Source of the DNA: Petrolisthes cinctipes
Taxonomy: Eukaryota; Arthropoda; Malacostraca; Decapoda; Porcellanidae
Direction of reading: 5' to 3'
Assembly: GCA_033782935.1 (NCBI GenBank)
Contig: JAWQEG010000287.1
Span: 186,001-250,000, forward strand
DNA: 64,000 nucleotides
Positions 50,912 through 61,153 of this stretch are shown here, piece after piece. The notes beneath the pieces are model-generated. The model had not been told where the DNA came from. It was given only the letters and a program-made list of their open reading frames with translations, and made no database searches. How positions within the stretch are numbered: position 1 is the stretch's first letter; each line of letters begins with the position of its first letter. Position numbers and translations under genes: made by a program.

Positions 50912-51967
50912 GTGCACAAAGTCAATATGTGTATGCATTCTCTGTACCCGGTTATATCTCAAATTCAGGCTCAAAACACCCGAAAATTCAATATTTTTGG
51001 GTCCCAAAAGCGATCTGTACATGCCTACTCAGTGCTAGAATGTTATCAAAATAGAGGCTCAGAACATGCTAAAAATCGATATTTTAGGTGCCCGAAGTCG
51101 ATATGTGCATGCATCTTCTGTACCCGTTTATATCTCAAATTCAGGCTCAAAACACCCAAAAATTCGATATTTTTGTGTCCCAGAAGCGATCTGTACATGT
51201 CTATACCGTGTTAGAGTATTTTCAAAATAGAGGCCCAAAACATGCTCAAAATCGATATTTTAGGTGCCCAAATTCGATATGTGCATTCATCTTCTGTTCC
51301 CGTTTATATCTCAAATTCAGACTCAAAACACCCGATTATTCGATATTTTTGTGTCCCAGAAGCGATCTGTACATGTCTATACCGTGTTAGAGTATTTTCA
51401 AAATACAGGCCCAAAACATGCTCAAAATCGATATTTTAGGTGCCCAAATTCGATATGTGCATGCATCTTCTGTACCCGTTTATATCTCAAATTCAGACTC
51501 AAAACACCCGAAAATTCGATATTTTTTGGGTCCCAAAAGCCATCTGTACATGCATACTCCGTGTTAGAGTATTTTCAAAATACAGGCCTAAAACATGCAG
51601 TAAATCGATATTTTAGCTGCCCAAAGTCAATATGTGTATGCATCTTCTGTACACGTCTATATTCCAAATTCAGGTTCAAAACACTCGAAAATTCGATATT
51701 TTTGGGTCCCAGAAGCAATCTGTACATGCCTACTTCTTGCTAGAATGTTTAAAAGATACATACCAAAAACATGCTCAAAATCGATATTTTAGGTGCAAAA
51801 AGTCTATATGTGCATGCATCTTCTGTACCCGTTTATATCTCAAGTTCAGGCTCAAAACTCCGAAAATTCGATATTTTTGTGTCCCAGAAGCGATCTGTAC
51901 CTCCATAATCCGTGTTAGAGTGTTTTTAAAATACAGGCCCAAAACATGCTGAAAATTGATATTTTAG
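50912..51967. repeat. Ladder unit K2, 6 monomers (1,056 bp)
   Basis: Same order as K1 but with two consecutive CCCAAATTCG monomers (starting near 51,264 and 51,440), giving exactly six monomers. The last monomer changes to CAAAAAGTCTATATG. Confidence 0.92.
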
Positions 51968-53023
51968 GTGCACAAAGTCAATATGTGTATGCATTCTCTG
52001 TACCCGGTTATATCTCAAATTCAGGCTCAAAACACCCGAAAATTCAATATTTTTGGGTCCCAAAAGCGATCTGTACATGCCTACTCAGTGCTAGAATGTT
52101 TTCAAAATAGAGGCTCAGAACATGCTAAAAATCGATATTTTAGGTGCCCGAAGTCGATATGTGCATGCATCTTCTGTACCCGTTTATATCTCAAATTCAG
52201 GCTCAAAACACCCAAAAATTCGATATTTTTGTGTCCCAGAAGCGATCTGTACATGTCTATACCGTGTTAGAGTATTTTCAAAATAGAGGCCCAAAACATG
52301 CTCAAAATCGATATTTTAGGTGCCCAAATTCGATATGTGCATGCATCTTCTGTTCCCGTTTATATCTCAAATTCAGACTCAAAACACCCGATTATTCGAT
52401 ATTTTTGTGTCCCAGAAGCGATCTGTACATGTCTATACCGTGTTAGAGTATTTTCAAAATACAGGCCCAAAACATGCTCAAAATCGATATTTTAGGTGCC
52501 CAAATTCGATATGTGCATGCATCTTCTGTACCCGTTTATATCTCAAATTCAGACTCAAAACACCCGAAAATTCGATATTTTTTGGGTCCCAAAAGCCATC
52601 TGTACATGCATACTCCGTGTTAGAGTATTTTCAAAATACAGGCCTAAAACATGCAGTAAATCGATATTTTAGCTGCCCAAAGTCAATATGTGTATGCATC
52701 TTCTGTACACGTCTATATTCCAAATTCAGGTTCAAAACACTCGAAAATTCGATATTTTTGGGTCCCAGAAGCAATCTGTACATGCCTACTTCTTGCTAGA
52801 ATGTTTAAAAGATACATACCAAAAACATGCTCAAAATCGATATTTTAGGTGCAAAAAGTCTATATGTGCATGCATCTTCTGTACCCGTTTATATCTCAAG
52901 TTCAGGCTCAAAACTCCGAAAATTCGATATTTTTGTGTCCCAGAAGCGATCTGTACCTGCATAATCCGTGTTAGAGTGTTTTTAAAATACAGGCCCAAAA
53001 CATGCTGAAAATTGATATTTTAG
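51968..53023. repeat. Ladder unit K3, 6 monomers (1,056 bp)
   Basis: Almost identical to K2 over 1,056 bp. I noted few differences: GCATTCATC against GCATGCATC near 51,285/52,341, and CTCCATAATCC against CTGCATAATCC near 51,902/52,958. Successive units this similar imply recent amplification. Confidence 0.93.
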
Positions 53024-53903
53024 GTGCACAAAGTCAATATGTGTATGCATTCTCTGTACCCGGTTATATCTCAAATTCAGGCTCAAAACACCCGAAAATT
53101 CAATATTTTTGGGTCCCAAAAGCGATCTGTACATGCCTACTCAGTGCTAGAATGTTTTCAAAATAGAGGCTCAGAACATGCTAAAACTCGATATTTTAGG
53201 TGCCCGAAGTCGATATGTGCATGCATCTTCTGTACCCGTTTATATCTCAAATTCAGGCTCAAAACACCCAAAAATTCGATATTTTTGTGTCCCAGAAGCG
53301 ATCTGTACATGTCTATACCGTGTTAGAGTATTTTCAAAATACAGGCCCAAAACATGCTCAAAATCGATATTTTAGGTGCCCAAATTCGATATGTGCATGC
53401 ATCTTCTGTACCCGTTTATATCTCAAATTCAGACTCAAAACACCCGAAAATTCGATATTTTTTGGGTCCCAAAAGCCATCTGTACATGCATACTCCGTGT
53501 TAGAGTATTTTCAAAATACAGGCCTAAAACATGCAGTAAATCGATATTTTAGCTGCCCAAAGTCAATATGTGTATGCATCTTCTGCACACGTCTATATTC
53601 CAAATTCAGGTTCAAAACACTCGAAAATTCGATATTTTTGGGTCCCAGAAGCAATCTGTACATGCCTACTTATTGATAGAATGTTTAAAAGATACAGACC
53701 AAAAACATGCTCAAAATCGATATTTTAGGTGCAAAAAGTCTATATGTGCATGCATCTTCTGTACCCGTTTATATCTCAAGTTCAGGCTCAAAACTCCGAA
53801 AATTCGATATTTTTGTGTCCCTGAAGCGATCTGTACCTGCATACTCCGTGTTAGAGTGTTTTTAAAATACAGGCCCAAAACATGCTGAAAATTGATATTT
53901 TAG
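53024..53903. repeat. Ladder unit K4, 5 monomers (880 bp)
   Basis: Returns to five monomers: the two CCCAAATTCG monomers of K2/K3 are replaced by one, whose right half matches the second K3 copy. The join is seamless. A TTATTGATAGAATG variant near 53,670 is private. Confidence 0.92.
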
Positions 53904-54410
53904 GTGCACAAAGTCAATATGTGTATGCATTCTCTGTACCCGGTTATATCTCAATTTCAGACTCAAAACACCCGAAAATTCAATATTTTTGGGTCCCAGA
54001 AGCGATCTGTACATGCCTACTCAGTGCTAGAATGTTTTCAAAATAGAGGCCCAAAACATGATCAAAAACGATATTTTGGGTGCTTTAAGTCGATATGTGC
54101 ATGCATCTTCTGTACCCGTTTATATCTCAAATTCAGGCTCAAAACACCCAAAAATTCGATATTTTTGAGTCCCAAAAGCGATCTGTACATGCCTACTCCG
54201 TGTTAGAGTATTTTCAAAATACAGGCCTAAAACATGCTGTAAATCGATATTTTAGCTGCCCAAAGTCAATATGTGTATGCATCTTCTGTACCCGTCTATA
54301 TCCCAAATTCAGGTTCAAAAACCTCGAAAATTCGATATTTTTTGGTCCCAGAAGCAATCTGTACATGCCTACTTCTTGCTAGAAAGTTTTAAGATACAGA
54401 CCCAAAACAT
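53904..54410. repeat. Ladder unit K5, truncated
   Basis: Starts like the other units (CACAAAG with CAATATG, then ATTCTCTGTACCCGG) but diverges after the first monomer, e.g. GGGTGCTTTAAGTCG near 54,079, and passes into older sequence after about three monomers. Confidence 0.8.
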
Positions 54411-54989
54411 GCTTTAAAATCGATATTTTAGGTTCAAAAGTTCGATATGTGCATGTATCTTCTGTACCCGTTTATATCTCAAATTCAGGCTCAAAACTCC
54501 GAAAAATCGATATTTTTGGGTCCAAGAAGCGATATGTACATGCCTACTCCTTACTAGAATGTTTTTAAGATACAGACACAAAACAAGCTCAAAATCAATA
54601 TTTTAGGTGCAAAAAGTCGATATGTGCCTGCATCTTCAGTACCCGTTTATATCTCAAATTCAGGCTCAAAACACCCAAAAATTAAATATTTTTGGGTCCC
54701 AGAAGCGATCTGTACATGTCTACTCAGTGCTAGACTGTTTTTAAAATATCGGCTTAAAACATGCTAATAATCGACATTTTAGGTGTCCAAAGTCGATATG
54801 TGCATACATCTTTTGTACCCGTTTATATCCGAAATTCAGGCTCAAAACACCCGAAAATTCGATATTTTTGGGTCCCAGAAGCAATCTGTACATGCCTACT
54901 CAGTGCTAGAATATTTTCAAAATATAGGCACAATACATGCTAAAAATCAATATTTTAGGTGCCTAATGTCGATTGGTGAATGCATGTTC
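54411..54989. repeat. Short diverged monomer block
   Basis: About 3.3 monomers resembling 47.9-48.3 kb (TGCTAGACTGTTTTTAAAA, AATCGACATTTTAGGTGTCC, GTGCATACATCTTTTG). One odd monomer near 54,970 reads GTCGATTGGTGAATGC. Confidence 0.78.
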
Positions 54990-57983
54990 TGTACCCGTTT
55001 ATATTTAAAATTTAGGCTCAAAACACCCGAAAATTCGATATTTTTGGCTCCCAGAAGCGATCTGTACTTGTCTACTCCGTGTTAGAGTACTTTCAAAATA
55101 CAGGCAATAAAACATACTGAAAATCGATATTTTAGGTGCCCAAAGTCGATATGTGCATACATCTTCTGTACCCGTTTATATCTCAAATTCAGTCTCAAAA
55201 CACCCGAAAATTCGATTTATTTGGGCCCCAGAAGCAATCTGTACGTGTCTACTCCGTGTTAGAGTATTTTAAAAATACAGGCCAAAAACATGCTGAAAAT
55301 CGATATTTTAGCTGCCCAAAGTCAATATGTGTATGCATCTTCTGTACCCGTCTATATCTCAAAGTCAGGTTCAAAACACTCGAAAATTCGATATTTTTGG
55401 GTCCCAGAAGCAATCTGTACATACTTACTTCTTGCTAGAATGTTTTCAAAATACACACCCAAAACATGCTCAAAATCGATATTTTAGGTGCAAAAAGTCG
55501 ATATGTGCATGCTTCTTCTGTACCCGTTTATATCTCAAATTCAGGCTCAAAACACCCGAAAATTCGATTTATTTGGGTCCCAGAAGCAATCTGTACGTGC
55601 ATACTCCATGTTAGAGTGTTTTTTAAATATAGGCCAAAAACATGCTGAAAATCGATATTTTAGGTGCCCAAAGTCAATATGTGTATGCATCTTCTGTACC
55701 CGTGTATATCCCTAATTCAGGTTCAAAACACCCAAAAAATCGATATTTTTGGGTCCCAGAAGCGATCTGTACATGTCTATACCGTGTTAGAGTATTTTCA
55801 AAATACAGGCCCAAAACATGCTCAAAATCGATATTTTAGGTGCCCAAAGTCGATATGTGCATGCATCTTCTGTACCCGTTTATATCTCAAATTCAGACTC
55901 AAAACACCCGATTATTCGATATTTTTGGGTCCCAAAAGCCATCTGTACATGCATACTCCGTGTTAGAGTATTTTCAAAATACAGGCCTAAAACATGCTGT
56001 AAATCGATATTTTAGCTGCCCAAAGTCAATATGGGTATGCATCTTCTGTTCCCGTCTATATCCCAAATTCAGGTTCAAAACACTCGAAAATTCGATATTT
56101 TTGGGTCCCAGAAGCAATCTGTACATGCCTACTTCTTGCAAGAAAGTTTTCAAGATACAGACCAAAAACATGCTCAAATTCGATATTTTAGGTGCAAAAA
56201 TTCGATATGTGCATGTATCTTCTGTACCCGTTTATATCTCAAATTCAGGCTCAAAACACCCAAAAATTCAATATTTTTGGGTCACAGAAGCGATCTGTAC
56301 ATGTCTACTCAGTGCTAGACTGTTTTTAAAATATAGGCTTAAAACATGCTAAAAATCGACATTTTAGGTGTCCAAAGTCGATATGTGCATACATCTTTTG
56401 TACCAGTTTATATCCCAAATTCAGGCTCAAAACACCCTAAAATTCGATATTTTTGGGTCCCAGAAGCGATCTGTACTTGTCTACTCCGTGTTAGAGTATT
56501 TTCAAAATACAGGCCATAAAACATACTGAAAATCGATATTTTAGGTGCCCAAAGTCGATATGTGCATACATCTTCTGTACACGTTTATATCTCAAATTCA
56601 GGCTCAAAACTCCGAAAATTCGATATTTTTGGGTCCCAGAAGCGATCTGTACATGCCTACTCCTTACTAGAATGTTTTTAAGATACAGACCCAAAACAAG
56701 CTCAAAATCGATATTTTAGGTGCAAAAAGTCGATATGTGCCTGCATCTTCAGAACCTGTTTATATCTCAAATTCAGGCTCAAAACACCCAAAAATTTATT
56801 TGTTTTGTGTCCCAGAAGCTATCTGTACATGCTTACTTAGTGATAGAATATTTTCAAAATATTGGCCCAAAACATACTAAAAATCGATATTTTGGGTGCC
56901 CAAAGTCGATATGTGCATGCATCTTCTGTACCCGTTTATATCTCAAATTCAGGCTCAAAACACCCGAAAATTAGATATTTTTGTGTCCCAGAAGCGATCT
57001 GTACATGCGTACTCCTTTCTAGAATGTTTTTAAGATTCAGACCCAAAACAAGCTCAAAATCAATATCTTAGGTGCAAAAAGTCGATATGTGCCTGCATCT
57101 TCAGTTCCCGTTTATATCTCAAATTCAGGCTCAAAACACCCAAAAATTCAATATTTTTGGGTACCAGAAGCGATCTGTACATGTCTACTTAGTGCTAGAC
57201 TGTTTTTAAAATATAGGCTTAAAACATGCTAAAATCGACATTTTAGGTGTCCAAAGTCGATATGTGCATGCATGTTCTGTACCCGTTTATATCTAAAATT
57301 TAGGCTCAAAACACCCGAAAACTCGATATTTTTGGCTCCCAGAAGCGATCTGTACTTGTCTACTCCGTGTTAGAGTATTTTCAAAATACAGGCCATAAAA
57401 CATACTGAAAATCGATATTTTAGGTGCCCAAAGTCGATATGTGCATGCATCTTCTGTACCCGTTTATATCTCAAATTCAGTCTCAAAACACCCGAAAATT
57501 CGAGATTTTTGGGTCCCAGAAGCGATCTGTATATGTCTACTCCGTGTTAGAGTATTTTCAAAATACATGCCCAAAACATGCTGAAAATCGATATTTTAGC
57601 TCCACATAGTCGAAATGTGCATGCATCTTCTGTACCCGTTTATATCTCAAATTCAGGCTCAAAACACCCGAAAATTCGATATTTTTGGGTCCTAGAAGCG
57701 ATCTGTACATGCCTACTCCGTATTAGGATACTTTCAAAATTCAGGCCCAAAACATGCTGAAAATCGATATCTTAGGTGCCCAAAGTGAATATGAAAATGC
57801 ATCTTCTGTACCCGATTATATCTCAAATTCAGGCTCAAAATACCCGAAAATTCAACGTTTTTGGGTCCTAGAAGCAATCTGTACATGCCTATTCCGTGTT
57901 AGAATATTTTAAATATACAGGCCCAAAACATGCTGAAAATCAATATTTTAAGGTTCCCAAAGTCAATATGTGTATGCATCTTC
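54990..57983. repeat. Large HOR unit L1 (17 monomers, 2,994 bp)
   Basis: First copy of the right-hand HOR. It starts at the TTTATATTTAAAATTTAGG monomer, followed by TTTTTGGCTCCCAG. It lacks one monomer relative to L2: near 56,470 it passes directly from a GACATTTTAGGTGTCC monomer to a GATCTGTACTTGTC monomer, while L2 has an extra CCCAATGTCAATATG monomer between them. Confidence 0.9.
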
Positions 57984-60900
57984 TGTACCCGTTTATATTT
58001 AAAATTTAGGCTCAAAACACCCGAAAATTCGATATTTTTGGCTCCCAGAAGCGATCTGAACTTGTCTACTCCGTGTTAGAGTACTTTCAAAATACAGGCA
58101 ATAAAACATACTGAAAATCGATATTTTAGGTGCCCAAAGTCGATATGTGAATACATCTTCTGTACCCGTTTATATCTCAAATTCAGTCTCAAAACACCCG
58201 AAAATTCGATTTATTTGGGCCCCAGAAGCAATCTGTACGTGTCTACTCCGTGTTAGAGTATTTTAAAAATACAGGCCAAAAACATGCTGAAAATCGATAT
58301 TTTAGCTGCCCAAAGTCAATATGTGTATGCATCTTCTGTATCCGTCTATATCTCAAATTCAGGTTCAAAACACTCGAAAATTCGATATTTTTGGGTCCCA
58401 GAAGCAATCTGTACATACTTACTTCTTGCTATAATGTTTTCAAGATACACACCCAAAACATGCTCAAAATCGATATTTTAGGTGCAAAAAGTCGATATGT
58501 GCATGCATCTTCTGTACCCGTTTATATCTCAAATTCAGGCTCAAAACACCCGAAAATTCGATTTATTTGGGTACCAGAAGCAATCTGTACGTGCATACTC
58601 CATGTTAGAGTGTTTTTTAAATAAAGGCCAAAAACATGCTGAAAATCGATATTTTAGGTGCCCAAAGTCAATATGTGTATGCATCTTCTGTACCCGTGTA
58701 TATCCCTAATTCAGGTTCAAAACACCCAAAAAATCGATATTTTTGTGTCCCAGAAGCGATCTGTACATGTCTATACCGTGTTAGAGTATTTTCAAAATAC
58801 AGGCCCAAAACATGCTCAAAATCGATATTTTAGGTGCCCAAAGTCAATATGTGCATGCATCTTCTGTACCCGTTTATATCTCAAATTCAGACTCAAAACA
58901 CCCGAAAATTCGATATTTTTTGGGTCCCAAAAGCCATCTGTACATGCATACTCCGTGTTAGAGTATTTTCAAAATACAGGCCTAAAACATGCAGTAAATC
59001 GATATTTTAGCTGCCCAAAGTCAATATGTGTATGCATCTTCTGTACACGTCTATATTCCAAATTCAGGTTCAAAACACTCGAAAATTCGATATTTTTGGG
59101 TCCCAGAAGCAATCTGTACATGCCTACTTCTTGCTAGAATGTTTAAAAGATACATACCAAAAACATGCTCAAAATCGATATTTTAGGTGCAAAAAGTCTA
59201 TATGTGCATGCATCTTCTGTACCCGTTTATATCTCAAGTTCAGGCTCAAAACTCCGAAAATTCGATATTTTTGGGTCACAGAAGCGATCTGTACATGTCT
59301 ACTCAGTGCTAGACTGTTTTTAAAATATAGGCTTAAAACATGCTAAAAATCGACATTTTAGGTGTCCAAAGTCGATATGTGCATACATCTTTTGTACCAG
59401 TTTATATCCCAAATTCAGGCTCAAAACACCCTAAAATTCGATATTTTTGGGTCCCAGAAGCGATCTGTACATGCCTACTAAGTGCTAGAATATTTTCAAA
59501 ATATAGGCCCAATACATGCTAAAAATCGATATTTTAGGTGCCCAATGTCAATATGTGCATGCATGTTCTGTACCCGTTTATATCTAAAATTTAGGCTCAA
59601 AACACCCGAAAATTCGATATTTTTGGCTCCCAGAAGCGATCTGTACTTGTCTACTCCGTGTAAGAGTACTTTCAGATTACAGGCCATAAAACATACTGAA
59701 AATCGATATTTTAGGTGCCCAAAGTCGATATGTGCATACATCTTCTGTACACGTTTATATCTCAAATTCAGGCTCAAAACTCCGAAAATTCGATATTTTT
59801 GGGTCCCAGAAGCGATCTGTACATGCCTACTCCTTACTAGAATGTTTTTAAGATACAGACCCAAAACAAGCTCAAAATCGATATTTTAGGTGCAAAAAGT
59901 CGATATGTGCCTGCATCTTCAGAACCTGTTTATATCTCAAATTCAGGCTCAAAACACCCAAAAATTTATTTTTTTTGTGTCCCAGAAGCTATCTGTACAT
60001 GCTTACTTAGTGATAGAATATTTTCAAAATATTGGCCCAAAACATACTAAAAATCGATATTTTGGGTGCCCAAAGTCGATATGTGCATGCATCTTCTGTA
60101 CCCGTTTATATCTCAAATTCAGGCTCAAAACACCCGAAAATTAGATATTTTTGTGTCCCAGAAGCGATCTGTACATGCGTACTCCTTTCTAGAATGTTTT
60201 TAAGATTCAGACCCAAAACAAGCTCAAAATCAATATCTTAGGTGCAAAAAGTCGATATGTGCCTGCATCTTCAGTTCCCGTTTATATCTCAAATTCAGGC
60301 TCAAAACACCCAAAAATTCAATATTTTTGGGTACCAGAAGCGATCTGTACATGTCTACTTAGTGCTAGACTGTTTTTAAAATATAGGCATAAAACATGCT
60401 AAAATCGACATTTTAGGTGTCCAAAGTCGATATGTGCATGCATGTTCTGTACCCGTTTATATCTAAAATTTAGGCTCAAAACACCCGAAAACTCGATATT
60501 TTTGGCTCCCAGAAGCGATCTGTACTTGTCTACTCCGTGTTAGAGTATTTTCAAAATACAGGCCATAAAACATACTGAAAATCGATATTTTAGGTGCCCA
60601 AAGTCGATATGTGCATGCATCTTCTGTACCCGTTTATATCTCAAATTCAGTCTCAAAACACCCGAAAATTCGAGATTTTTGGGTCCCAGAAGCGATCTGT
60701 ATATGTCTACTCCGTGTTAGAGTATTTTCAAAATACATGCCCAAAACATGCTGAAAATCGATATTTTAGCTCCACATAGTCGAAATGTGCATGCATCTTC
60801 TGTACCCGTTTATATCTCAAATTCAGGCTCAAAACACCCGAAAATTCGATATTTTTGGGTCCTAGAAGCGATCTGTACATGCCTACTCCGTATTAGGATA

Positions 60901-61153
60901 CTTTCAAAATTCAGGCCCAAAACATGCTGAAAATCGATATCTTAGGTGCCCAAAGTGAATATGAAAATGCATCTTCTGTACCCGATTATATCTCAAATTC
61001 AGGCTCAAAATACCCGAAAATTCAATGTTTTTGGGTCCTAGAAGCAATCTGTACATGCCTATTCCGTGTTAGAATATTTTAAATATACAGGCCCAAAACA
61101 TGCTGAAAATCAATATTTTAAGGTTCCCAAAGTCAATATGTGTATGCATCTTC
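57984..61153. repeat. Large HOR unit L2 (18 monomers, 3,170 bp)
   Basis: Complete 18-monomer unit. From about 59,640 it matches L1 at offset 3,170, before that at 2,994, and it matches L3 at 3,170. Shared private features include TTTATTTTTTTTGTGTCCC near 59,967 (TTTATTTGTTTTG in L1), TCCACATAGTCGAAATG near 60,772 and AAAGTGAATATGAAAATGC near 60,954. It carries a foreign two-monomer patch at 58.9-59.27 kb. Confidence 0.92.
58899..59266. repeat. Two-monomer patch in L2 derived from the K ladder
   Basis: Within L2 this stretch does not match L1 or L3 but matches 52,561-52,928 (offset 6,338) and the equivalent part of K2. Markers are the six-T run in CGATATTTTTTGGGTCCC, GCAGTAAATCG, GTACACGTCTATATTCC, GTTTAAAAGATACATACC, AAAGTCTATATG and TCTCAAGTTCAGG. 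Flanking sequence returns to the L type at GGGTCACAGAAGCG (59,273). The 2,994-bp offset to L1 is the same on both sides, so the patch replaced sequence without net length change. Confidence 0.88.

Noticed and set aside
59496..59864. Minus-strand 122-codon open frame
   Set aside because: It is the complement of two satellite monomers without any recognisable domain.
59960..59980. T-rich stretches (e.g. TTTATTTTTTTTG) as terminators
   Set aside because: They are monomer variants of ATTCGATATTTTTGGG, with no upstream GC-rich hairpin and no gene to terminate.
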